Assembly (NCBI RefSeq): GCF_025399195.1
Contig: NW_026252190.1
Location: 1 to 34,698, forward strand
Source: Umbelopsis ramanniana AG
Taxonomy: Eukaryota; Mucoromycota; Umbelopsidomycetes; Umbelopsidales; Umbelopsidaceae
Direction: 5' to 3'
Length of the DNA stretch: 34,698 bases
This document shows positions 1 to 10,224 of this stretch, in pieces. Below the pieces are notes generated by a model. It worked only from the letters and a program-made list of their open reading frames with translations. It ran no database searches and had not been told where the DNA came from. The translations under genes and the position numbers were made by a program. Positions within the stretch are counted from its first letter, which is position 1. Each line of letters opens with the position of its first letter.

Positions 1-2213
1 AAAAAAAAAAAAAAAAAAAAATGTTATGCCTCAATTTACGGCATACGTTAAAGCAAGGGTACATACCTGATCTCCAAATTTTTCTGTCGCCAGTTGACGC
101 AAGATGTAAAGCAGCAAAAGTGCATAATCTGCACGAGAGCAAAAAACAACAAACGGTCTGTTACTACACATATCAGCCTCATTGAAGTTTCCGATGTAGT
201 CTTTGATCATTTGCAAAATCATAACATTCTTGTCTTCGTATGAGAGTACTGGTCGCAAAGGAGTTGGCTTCTCAAACTTTCGCTTGGTCACCTCTGACTT
301 GTTGTCAGGATTCAGACCCATCAGATTTGCGTAGAAATCAATGGTGCTTTCAGGAATCCTATCATGCATTACAATTACTTTTTTGGCATTTTGAAGTTGG
401 CACTTAAATACATCAATGACCTCTGCTAATTCGCCTTTCTTTGTTCCTAAACGTAAAAATGGGTTAAAAAGGAAAGTACGAAGAATAAACTACTTATGTT
501 ATTTTATACCTGAGACAAAATGGTATTGTAAGAAGGTGCCTTCGTCCAGCAGCAGAATGTCATAATCAGTCTTTTCGACTTTCCACAAGGAGTCGAGACA
601 AACAACGAAACGGTGATGGTGTTCAGGGTTATTGAAAGCGTCACTATCTGTATAGCATTTCAAGCCTAACCTCTCTGACGTATACTTGGCAAGTGAGATA
701 CGGAATGTAATGGCAAGCACTGACTTTTCTCCATGTCTTGACAGATACCACTGAGAGACATGGGTTTTTCCTGTTCCCATTGGGGCATCTAGAAAAACTA
801 GTCGAGAACAGGCATCAAAGTCGATATCTTCACTGCCAGCAAAATTCAGCTTGTCGTGCGGAGATTTGATTATTTCTTCTTCAGTAGGAACAAAACCGTA
901 TTGGTCGGCAGTCTCCAATATATACATTGGATAACTGCAGTTGAAACAGAACACGCATTTTGTGCCTTCAGAAAATACTTAGGACTGATTTGACAAACCG
1001 GCATTTCGACAAAAATGCACATACCATTTGGCCGCAAAAATGCCTTTGCACTTGAAATGCCTACGCCTCTTATCTCCGAACCAGCTACTTGTGTTTCGCA
1101 CTTGAGACAGAAGACACATTGATTGTGTTCTAGGTCACTGAGTCGGACAGGGTTATTGTGCTCGTTCACAATCCACATGGTATCATCTACAATGACAGTT
1201 TCGCTGTTGGATGAGGCTCTTGGGACATGCGAAGAGAGAACAAGCATGGGCACTCTTTCAACTTGTGGCATTTCAAATTTTTGTAGATATCTGCCTTGCG
1301 GATCCACTAAATTCAGAAAGTATAATTAGCCATCAAATTGCAAATTGTTTACCATAGCTTCCAAACACTCACTATTATCTGTGAAGCAGCTCGTGTGGTA
1401 CAGCGTTTGCCTCGCCAACTCGGGACTTCGTACAGACAGAAATTCTGAGGGCTGTACTTGCAATATCTCACTGTGGCAAAAAATATCAACAGTGACCAAA
1501 GTTCGGCACCACGCTTCGAGAGATATTTGCATCTGCGAAAAGCTCCAGTTTGGGTTCAACGCCCAATCAAAGTTGGATTCGTCATATAATATGAAAGGTC
1601 TCATCTTGTCCAGCTTCGACGCACCATAGGTGCGGTACAGCTGATTTTTCTGGTAAACCGAGAGGTCGATGATTTTTTTAAGGTTTTCCTTCAGGAAATC
1701 ATTCAGGTCAGAATCCTCCAGTTGGTGCCGAAGAAATGCATTCAACTCATGCACATAACTTGCGCACGAACACTGCGCATTATCAAAAATGATGCTACGA
1801 TGAATGAGGTGCAGTGACATTTTGATCGGGGTGCAACCATGCAATATTATAAGTTCGTTGGGGTTAATATCTAGAGAAGGAAACGAAAGTCTCAAGTGCT
1901 GGTTCAAACAACTACGGATGAATTGGACGCAGGTGAAGACGTCCTCCTTGGTAAGAAGTTGTGTATCCGACAAATCGAACTCACAGTCCAGATAAAGTCG
2001 AACATTGTCTCGCTCAGTAATAACCTCATATATACTTGGTTTGCCATTCCAACATGAATTATCGTACATTGCTCCAACTGTACCCGTCCAAAATTTCTTG
2101 CCAACATAGCGCGACCCGTCTTCGGAAATACGAGGAACGTCGATAGCCCACACTCTTTCCGAATGAGTCACCCTAGCAAGAGCAAGAGCAAGACGGTTAT
2201 ATGATCTGGGCAT
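1..2213 (-). CDS. Primase-polymerase (AEP) fused to UL9/origin-binding-like helicase, 3' end beyond window
   Basis: Four exons read in frame on the minus strand (2213-1373, 1306-979, 934-510, 446-67), giving 658 residues. A GTATGT donor at 66 leads out of the window. Introns are 66, 44 and 63 bp with GT-AG ends. Residues about 60-230 show the three archaeo-eukaryotic primase motifs: the acidic pair in LYLDCEFD (D76, E78), the S-x-H motif in KMSLHLIH (S133, H135) and a third acid in IIDLSVYQ (D183), then LYRTYGASK. A cysteine cluster (C344, C347, C350, then C377 and C385) may bind zinc. From about 435 a superfamily-2 helicase begins, with Walker A DAPMGTGKT (439-447) and Walker B LLLDEG (517-522), as in herpesvirus-type origin-binding proteins. 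Such fusions are known from large DNA viruses and mobile elements and would start and unwind replication. The start chosen is the first ATG before the primase fold, after a pyrimidine tract. Host gene or mobile-element replicase cannot be settled here. No frame break is seen. Confidence 0.72.
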
Positions 2214-2427
2214 TTGAAAGAAGAAAAAGAGAGTTGCATGCAAAATCTTGGAAATTGCAAATTTTCTAATTTTAACAACCAACGCGCTTGATAGGTCACA
2301 CACACTTAACCTCAGTACCCACAGAACCTCCATCAATTGCCTCAAAACCCAACAGATAACCAAAACTTGTAGAGATTATAGGAGGTGAAAGACGCCATAG
2401 TTGACAACTGGCTTTTCTTTTGAACAG

Positions 2428-2664
2428 ATGTCAGATCACTTGGCGAGCCATTGCACTGACATCGAGGTCGATCACAAAGTCTGTACTGCGCCTAATTGAC
2501 AGACAAAGATACTGGTACCGATTGTGTGTTCAAGCTGCGGCAAGCAAGTCTGTGTGAAACATCGCTGGCCAAAGGAGCATAATTGTCAACCACAACCAAA
2601 AATTACGAAAGCTGTGGCAGATTCCAAAAAGATGTTAAAGGCTTATCGAGCGTTGGTCTACTAA
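2428..2664 (+). pseudogene. Broken AN1-type zinc-finger gene (ZFAND2/Cuz1-like second finger)
   Basis: One frame of 79 codons encodes a clear AN1 finger: KVC, then VPIVCSSCGKQVC, VKHR and EHNC give the C-x2-C-x4-C-x2-H-x5-H-x-C half. The preceding SDHLASHC also fits the ZFAND2 family. The codon at 2497-2499 is TGA exactly where the family has its second zinc-binding cysteine (C-x4-C spacing), so a single change from TGC or TGT explains it. The first AN1 finger and a proper start are missing: only about 210 bases separate this frame from the start of the primase-helicase on the other strand, and nothing AN1-like was seen there. In intact relatives the protein binds Cdc48/proteasome partners in stress responses; this copy should make nothing full-length. 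A base-call error at the TGA would not restore the lost 5' half. Confidence 0.6.
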
Positions 2665-2771
2665 ATCAACCGCGTTTGTCAGTCACGACACGGCTGGCTC
2701 AGTCGCGCATTAGGCCCCCTGGTTATTTTAAAGTACCACACCTTATTTACTCCCCCACTCAACCTGTAGAA

Positions 2772-3494
2772 ATGCTCCATCAACTATATAATGGATTGAC
2801 TATTGTACAATCTGCTTCTGCTTTAACATTCTCTGTATTTTACGTTACACATGCTACGCAATTCTTAGCCGCTCCGTTCGGCGGCATTGAAGCCAGCAAT
2901 AAATACCTATTACTAGGACGACCTTTATACCAAGACGAACACTTAGAGCCTATTCTCGTCACTGGCGCTGCTTCTGTACATGTGCTGTCCGGACTGGCCA
3001 AAGGCGCCATCCGACAGTACTGGAAAAGAAATAGTACAGCTGACTTCACACCGCGATCCACCGTCTACCATCGCCGAGCAGGATACGCTTTGATACCTCT
3101 CGTAGCACTTCATTACATCGTTGCTCGCGACTTGCCACGGAAATACTTGGGCGATAGCACATTCCTCGACTACTCGTACATCGCTTTCTTGCTTCAGAAA
3201 TACCCTGCTATTACTTATATCGGTCACACCGCTTTGATATCCATTGCTAGTTTCCACATTGCTGCAGGTATGAATGTAGCTGTCAAACAATTGCGCGGAC
3301 ACAAAAAGCAGCAGCATCAAAAAGATACCCTGGCCACTGCAAAGCCATTGGTCGATCCAAAACGCATTCCAGTATACGTATCATTGGTCGTGAGTGGCCT
3401 GGCCCTCAGTGGACTGTATGTCCTCGGTAGAACGGAAAAGATTCCACTCAGAAGAGAGTATGCCCGCATCATTCAGAGTATAGCATCAAAATAG
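2772..3494 (+). CDS. Mcp1-like (DUF1691) mitochondrial membrane protein
   Basis: A single-exon frame of 240 residues from the ATG at 2772 to TAG at 3494. Several hydrophobic segments are visible, starting with TIVQSASALTFSVFYVTHA. Two DUF1691-like signatures follow: HVLSGLAKGAIRQYWKR, and AGYALIPLVALHYIVARDLP with a later GHTALISIASFHIAAGMNVA. In yeast, Mcp1 sits in the mitochondrial outer membrane, works with Vps13 and suppresses loss of ER-mitochondria tethering, so a lipid-homeostasis role is inferred. Yeast Mcp1 is about 300 residues. The open frame here extends upstream to about 2583 without an ATG, so the first ATG, just before the first membrane helix, was chosen; an undetected 5' exon is possible. 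It lies about 100 bases after the AN1 relic and converges on the Zn2Cys6 gene downstream. Confidence 0.7.
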   Translation: MLHQLYNGLTIVQSASALTFSVFYVTHATQFLAAPFGGIEASNKYLLLGRPLYQDEHLEPILVTGAASVHVLSGLAKGAIRQYWKRNSTADFTPRSTVYHRRAGYALIPLVALHYIVARDLPRKYLGDSTFLDYSYIAFLLQKYPAITYIGHTALISIASFHIAAGMNVAVKQLRGHKKQQHQKDTLATAKPLVDPKRIPVYVSLVVSGLALSGLYVLGRTEKIPLRREYARIIQSIASK

Positions 3495-3860
3495 AGACAG
3501 TTTACCAGAGAGCTCTCTTACATGTATTTTTTTCCCATCGAATGAACATTTCTATAATATACAAACATCCATGCTTACTTGACGTCGTCATTGCCGCCAC
3601 TTCAATAGAAAAAACAAGCTGCTAGAGGACGATGATTTATTGGCGCTCTGCCTGGACATATGTTGCTTTTTCAGTAGAAGAAAAAAATAACAACCGCAAA
3701 ACAGTAGTGAAACAGTATGATGATCACAAAACAAAAATATAGAAAAAAATGAAAACATTTGAAAAGTATTATATAGGAATGGGCTAAAGTAAGAGAAGTT
3801 ATGAAAATAGCACAAGGAGGGTTCATCTGCAATCGCCGTCTTCAATACATATGTATATCT
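3495..3860. other. Spacer between convergent genes
   Basis: This AT-rich stretch holds the 3' ends of the Mcp1-like gene (plus) and the Zn2Cys6 regulator (minus). An 85-codon minus-strand frame here is phenylalanine-rich low complexity and was not accepted. No RNA gene or repeat is visible. Confidence 0.6.
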
Positions 3861-6800
3861 TCAAAAAGTTGATAATACCATCTCCTGATGTTGGTCGGTC
3901 AGGCCCTGTTGCTGGGTGGAGCTAGAGGGTGGAGGCACAACAGACATTGCAGTGGGATCGACTAGGTTAGTGCCCATATAGGAGACATCTGAACTTGCAA
4001 TGGGATGAGCAGGATGCAAAGTTTCCACCACGTTGAAGCGAGCAACGAATTCTCTTGAGCTTGTCGTTGTGGGCCAGCTCTTTTGAATAACGTGAGTCTG
4101 TTTCGGAGCAGGTAGAGGTAATTTGGTATGCGGTGTGCTTGCCATTGCAGCGTTAGTTATGTAAGGATGTGGGGTTGGCGGGGTATCTTGGCTCACCGAA
4201 CGCTGATGCGATAAATGTTGAGCCCGCTGGGAATATGCGTTATTGTTGTGCTGAAGAGTCAATCCTGTGGGATCCGATGAAGTTGCGTGATTATGCTGAT
4301 GGTTCATGGGTTGGTCCGAGATCAAAAATTGATTAAGTTCGGAGGGGTATACACCAAAGTCAACTGGTTGGTCAGCCGCAGTCATCTCAGTAAAATTGGC
4401 AAATTCATTCTTCATAATCGACTCTCCATTATTATCTGGTATATCGTCATACGAACTTTCAACTCTCTGTTTCTTGGAGTTGTTCTTTTCAGTCACAAGT
4501 TGACTATTATAGCCATCAAATGGAAATTGTCCATTAACTTGTTGTCGCTGATGTTGCAACCACATCTGCCGATTCCATTGCTGAGTTGCTTTTGGAGTTG
4601 CTGGAGTACGTACTGGTGTCTTTGTAGTAGTAAAGTCAGGTGTTTCTCTAGCAGTAGTAGGCGACTTCTTGTTCGAGAAATTCGACATTTGCTCATCGTA
4701 CATGGTTTGATTCATGGCAAAATTCATTGGAAGTTGAGATGATAATACAAGCATATGAGCCGATTGATTGGTATATGCATTAGTGGCCGCTACCGAGTCA
4801 CGGTAGTCACGGTCCAACTTGCCAATAGCTTCACGATCCATTTCACGCCGACCTGAGAAATTCAAGACGTCCATATGGGTATAATTAGGTGGAGGAAATG
4901 ATCCAATAGACTGACGCTGATTTGAAAAAAGTGGATCCTGGATTAACGACGGATGCATGTCTATTATGCCATCCGGTTGAAACTCGGGTATCCATTCTGG
5001 TTGTAGCATCATATTCATTTGTTGTCGCATTTGTTGTTGCTGATGTGTTTGTTGAGTTTGTTGATTCACCATATAACTTAGTTCGTTGGAGGGTGCGTCA
5101 GCAATAGAAGTGGGATCCGATGATAGATTAATGACCGTGTTGGTTCCAAGCATTTCGTTGAGAACATTCAAAACTTTCTCTGCCACAGGAAAACTCTTTG
5201 ATATATCTCTTGTGAGTTGTTTGAATGACAAAAGAACTCGATTGAATTCGCTGTCATCCAGAACAAGCAGACCGCTTTTGTCTTGCTCTGCATTCTCGCT
5301 TCGTCCATGTTTACCCAAATGGCTACTCCTTGAACGTTGGTGATATTGCCATATAAGAACCGTACCAGCCAAACAAAGTGGATAGAGGACAACCGGAGCG
5401 CCAGCACAATGTCGATCGGTAGATAAGATACGCGTAGCGGTCTCTACAATGTTTCGGGCAGCGACAGTGCAACATGCAGCAGCTACCTTGGTTTCAGTTG
5501 GTCCTGAAGTTTCTGTAACCTCGATATGTTTCAAAGTTTTGTCCACTTTTCCAGCCCCATAATCTTCCTTGCTCTGGTCCTTTTTACCGGCCTCTTCATT
5601 TGCTACAGGTTTGGGAGATTCTGGTTCAGTATCCATGCGTCGTTTGTTTCCTGAATTAGTCTTCTGTTTGGAGGGAACCCATCCAGCTGCATCGCCAAAG
5701 AATTTGAGAGCGGGCAATGCCTTTGATCGGTAGAGTTGAATGGTCAAGATATCATGGTATAGAGATAAGATGGAGGCAGGTAAATGGATTGAGGATTCAT
5801 TTGTCGAACGTTCAACTCCTTTTCGTTGCTTTGCCATGAATGACGATGACCATACTTTCAGCTTGTCAAGTTTGCTCTTGATATTGCAATGAAAAGAAAA
5901 TTGACAAAAGAATCAGATGAGTAAATGCGAATGTATAGTGTTGAGAGGATCTGCTCCTAAATAGCTTACCTTGAGCTGAGCGCAGCTACTGCTGCTTGGG
6001 GATCGGAATATAGTCTTCATACTATCGATATAGACGTCTACTACTTGCATTGCCCAATCTCGGGGTTCTATACGTTTTGATGGTGGCAGTATTTTTGGTA
6101 CATCTTTCGGCATGTCACCCACCATAGGTGGTCTATCGAGGTATACAGCAAACCATACATCCCAACCACGAATGACTTTCCAAAGATTGCATAATCGTTC
6201 GTACTCTTCGGCGTTGACTTTATCGGTGGTAATCCAAAGACGTCTCGCATCATCGACTTCTGCATTATAGAACTGTGTAAACTGCTGTTGACTGGTTATA
6301 TGGGTAGACAACTTGTGTAGTCCAAGCCTTTCGGCAAAGGTGAGGCCAATCTTGAAGGTTAAGAACGCCTGTTCTTCGGACAAAGTAGCGCATTGATAAT
6401 GCGTAAGCAAGACCGACGTTTTCGCCAATATAGATAGTTGCTCCATAATAGGCTCGGCTGGATGAGCCGGATGAGAAGCAGGAAAGACGTTTGTCGTAAA
6501 TATTCTATAGGCTTGGTGATAGTATACTTCAGAGCATTGGCGAGAGAGTTCGGCAATATCGGGAGCCGAAATAGAAAGTGACTGCGAGGCACATAGAAAC
6601 ACATTGGCAAAAATGGCATATACAAGCATGGTCTCGTCACATCCAGATGCGGCAGACTGCGTCTTGAGAAAAGGTTTTTCTGAAAGCTTTGATTTCCAGT
6701 TGGAAGCTGTCTGTTTGTTGGTTGCGTTTGATGTATCAATAAACGCACTATACAAGTAATTATGGCAGGTATGAAGTTTCAACATTTCGCAGCCGAGGTT

Positions 6801-7674
6801 ATCTGGCACTGGGAGTTTAGAGATATGTTCATTCTTGGTGTTATTGGGGCCATGATGCTGCTGCTGCTGTTTTTGAGACCATTGTCTCATGAAGGTTACA
6901 AAGGCCATCCATATGGTATGAGGCTGCGATGAAAGATTATAGAAATCAAACATTAGTGGTGGCAATCGTGTGTCACTGATGTAAGCTCGAGCCTGATTGG
7001 CTCTGACGGACGGCGGGTGACTCCGTATATAGGCGTACAAGTCATTGGCAAAAGATATGTTAGAACTAGGTGGCATGATGGTGGCGGGTTCCGCATCACT
7101 CCCTGAAGGCATTTCCAGTGGTTCGGGAAGGTTAGTTCGGGAAGGAGCAGACTTTTCCTGACCAGCAGATTGCGTTTGCTTCTTCCCATCTTCTAGACAG
7201 GTTTCAGTTTTTACAATGTTCCTGTCTCGTTCCTGCTTTAATACATGAAGCTGAGCTTCGAGATCGTGAATTCTACGTTGATAGATATCGCATTGACAGT
7301 TAACGTCGCTATGTTTATCGGAGCTAGTGCTCAATCGCCTTTCCTCTTCATGCAAATTTGGCGTGGAAGATGACAATGTTTGTACCGCAGGCTGTGAACT
7401 TTGCCGCCTTGGTTGGGTTATTTTTTCATCGTATTCACAAATTGTAGATGTCTTTTCGCATCTTGCACATGGCCGAGCTAATGATCGAAATGAAAAATAC
7501 CAACGTTTAACAAGGCGGAATTTTGACAGCCGAGGATGACCCAAAAAAAAAGGTTTTACCTCCGTCGCATCTCATCTTTTTCGTTCGGCAGCATATGCAA
7601 GCTCGTGGTACTTTTTGCCGTTTGAATGGAAAATCCTCTTTTGAGCAAGAGTGCCACTTGAACGCGCTAGACAT
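3861..7674 (-). CDS. Zn2Cys6 transcription factor with fungal regulatory (middle homology) domain, 1212 aa
   Basis: Exons 7674-7560, 7477-5970 and 5876-3861 join in phase (introns of 82 and 93 bp) to 1212 residues. The DNA-binding cluster is split by intron 1: exon 1 ends ACICCRTKKMRCDG and exon 2 opens ARPCARCEKTSTICEY. Together they give C26-x2-C29-x6-C36-x5-C42-x2-C45-x6-C52, the canonical binuclear zinc cluster. Residues about 85-105 form a coiled-coil-like linker. The segment about 160-520 matches the Fungal_trans middle homology region (LTFKIGLTFAERLGLHK, then RGWDVWFAVYLDRPP). The C-terminal half, coded by exon 3, is rich in Gln, Asn, Pro and Ser with a Q-tract (QQTQQTHQQQQ), as in activation domains. 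The start is bounded by an in-frame TAG 18 bases upstream. It should be a nuclear sequence-specific regulator; target genes cannot be read from the sequence. Confidence 0.92.
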
Positions 7675-7743
7675 TTTCCGGTAAAAGGGCTATAAAAGTT
7701 GGTGCAAAGCCCTAATGGTGAATGTCGTTTTCGAGAAAGAGGG

Positions 7744-7829
7744 CTGTGGTTGAAAAATATTAGAAGGGAGATAATGAATTTTTGTATTCCGAAACATAAG
7801 AAAGGAAGCAAAGGCGTGCTGAAGCTTAC
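7744..7829 (-). other. Probable 5'-UTR intron of the Zn2Cys6 regulator
   Basis: On the minus strand a GTAAGC donor at 7829 is followed by a CTAAT branch-like site and a CAACCACAG acceptor ending at 7744, 70 bases before the start codon at 7674. The spacing and signals equal those of the coding introns. Splicing here is inferred; a TATAG-type box is not clear upstream. Confidence 0.5.
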
Positions 7830-9879
7830 CTAATAGCCAGAATGGTGGAAGTTGCGGTGTGCGTAGGTAAGTCAATGGGAAATGCAAGTAAGATTGAACC
7901 AACGTGATTTTTAGCGGATTCAAAATGTAAGCAACACAAGGAGAGATCCGAATCCGGACGACCGGAGAATGGACCTGACTAGATTTACAAGAAGGTGGAA
8001 TAGAAAAGCCGGGCAAGGATGTCCAGAATACCTCTTGTTGAATGAAGTATGTATGTTCAACTCTAGTAACTAAGAGAAAGAAAAGGGGATATTTTTTACA
8101 GCAAGAGAAGATCCAGAAAAAAATTATCAACGCAGCAAAAAAACAAATGGGACCTGGGGCAGAGGCTTGTTGTTGATGAAGTTTAGAAAAGGAGAACGGA
8201 AGCCAAGCGACGTAGAGAGACTAAAGAGGTCACAATCGGGAGCCAAGATCTAGATTGCTCGATGATTTTGACAGTAAAATAATGAAAAGAAATGATGAAG
8301 CATTCCCCATAGGTTTTTTTTTTTTTTGACAACTAGCTAGTTAGAAAAAAGGCAAGGCAACGTAAGGCAAAAATAAACTGTGTGTGTGTCGCAATCCCCT
8401 ATCCACATTACTACACTGACTCGCCCATGTGGAGGAGGAAGGGGGAAAGAATATACGCCGCACTCTTTTGCATGATTGGACAACACTATCTTGCACAAAT
8501 CCGCCTTACGCCGACTTTTCTTTCCTTCCACCAAAGCAAAAAAAAAAATTAATGCTTGCTTTTGCCCAGCCCATATACGTAGTCGTCGGTCCACCTTCCG
8601 GGTCAGGTCTGTTTTGTTGTCATCACGTGTGGACTTTACCGCATGCTGGAAAAAGAGAAAAATGAGTAAACATTACAATCACGTCCAGTCATGTTCTGCC
8701 AACAGAAATTAGATGCTCCAATCAACCTGGACTCCACCAATTTCGGATCGCGAGACCTTACAGCATAGAACCTATTTCTTTATTAGAATTATCAACACTT
8801 CGGATAGACTACCCCACCCAGCAAGCATGGAGGAGTGGATATCAAACTCCGCATAAACAACTAAAGGACATGGCGGTGAGCACTTCCATTCCCAATTGCA
8901 GCGTGATGCCGATCCCGTAAGATCGCATATCTCGTGAGTCTGCCCTTAATTCTCACACTTAAGGGAGATCATGATGGATTGGGTGGGTGGCTACGTTGTT
9001 AACATGTCCATTTATAGGGGATCAGGTACCGATATGGCCTGCATGGCAACCCTGCTTTGCCACTTTACAGGAGCCCACAGCGATGTTCCTACGACAAAAT
9101 GGTGAAAAATTACATCGATTGAGGTCAGGCCGTAAGGATTCCACATGATTTACATGCGTTCAAAGGGTAATCGGTGTTATACGCGCACTTGTTTAAAATT
9201 CATGCTTTGTTTTTCTCCAAGCAAACACCTGTGTCTGAAAGTTACTGTGAGGCACCTTTCCGCCTTTTTCAGTATCCCATTCAACCCTGTCGATACTTAT
9301 GACTTGACATGTACGTGCCTTAATTGTTTATATTCTCCGGTGCCATTTGTAGGTCTCTCTGTGCGTGTTTTTTCTGGTATGGAATACGTTTGCAGCTCGC
9401 AAGTATGGTATGCAAATGTTCGACTGTTTGCAATCTGATACCGGCCATATATGAAGGAAGAAACAAACGTAGACTCTGTATCTGTGGACAGTCACAGTTA
9501 TTAGATCAGGTGCCTCCTAAGGCAACGACTGTTCGAGTCTATCCGTCCGAGAGGTACAACGATTCGTTAACCACAACTCCAAATAACACCCTAGCCTGCC
9601 TTACGAAGTATCATCGACTTTACCATAGTAGTCTCATGGGCTTCAAACAACAGGAAGAACATAACCATCTGGTCATAAGTAATAGTGCACGACTACCGAA
9701 TCTGCTCTGTCCGACCGTTACGATGATTGGATTGGATGGAAAAAAGGGGGAAATAACAAACACCAGGTGCTAATGTAATTTCCGTTTTTAATGATTTTTA
9801 CTTTTTTTTTTTTCAGGATTTGCGTTTGGTATCTACGCTTTGTATTGAGAAACGAATCGAATGTTTTCGAGAGAAATAA
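7830..9879. other. Upstream region and spacer without supported genes
   Basis: It contains the probable promoter of the minus-strand Zn2Cys6 gene, runs of T at about 8317-8328 and 9804-9814, and an A-run at about 8540. Frames of 70-150 codons occur on both strands but are low complexity or have no family likeness. I checked 8700-9130 for common small RNAs (spliceosomal RNAs, 5S, tRNA) by consensus and saw none. Confidence 0.5.
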
Positions 9880-10224
9880 TATATGGGAGCATGGTCCCCC
9901 AAGACTTCCCTTCACATCATAGAGACCGCCGATGTCTGAAATTGTGGCCAAGCCAAGATTGAGAATTTCGGTCTGGAAGGTACAGAGATGATATTTGATA
10001 CGAAAACCAGTCATTTGCAACACTTGACCGACAAAAAGTCGTACAAAATTTCGTATCAATAAATATTCATAAAGCAGCTGTATGACAGGACTTTCCCTGT
10101 CGACGCTTGTCCGCCAGATTTTCACCGAATAAGTGTACGTCAACAATGGCGTCAGGCAAATACAAGGGGGATGCAATCGGAAATGTCAACATGACGGCGA
10201 TGGACAGTTTGACAGCAAACGTTC
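9880..10224 (-). pseudogene. Relic of an Avt3/4-type vacuolar amino-acid transporter (Aa_trans), C-terminal part
   Basis: After a good acceptor (TTCTTACAG, exon from 10224) the minus strand reads KLSIAVMLTFPIASPLYLPD and DVHLFGENLADKRRQ. This resembles the family segment in which a helix with LSFPLQLFPA precedes a loop. The frame then stops, and a second frame continues with IRNFVRLFVGQVL and later DIGGLYDVKGSLGG, which resembles the family's final helix (DLDKFVSLIGSF type). Two frames plus absent upstream exons indicate a decayed copy. Intact members export or import amino acids across the vacuolar membrane. The likeness is remembered, not searched, and is moderate. It could also be chance in a leaky frame. 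Confidence 0.4.

Noticed and set aside
1-21. A-run at the left edge as a telomere or poly(A) tail
   Set aside because: It is a simple homopolymer inside the primase-helicase intron; similar runs occur throughout the window.
2214-2363. N-terminal extension of the primase-helicase
   Set aside because: The residues are unlike the family and precede a pyrimidine tract just before the better ATG at 2213.
2583-2771. Upstream extension of the Mcp1-like frame
   Set aside because: It has no ATG, overlaps the AN1 relic in another frame, and the family's first helix begins right after the ATG at 2772.
7572-8130. Minus-strand frames of 79 and 146 codons
   Set aside because: They lie in the leader and UTR intron of the Zn2Cys6 gene, in other frames, and are low complexity.
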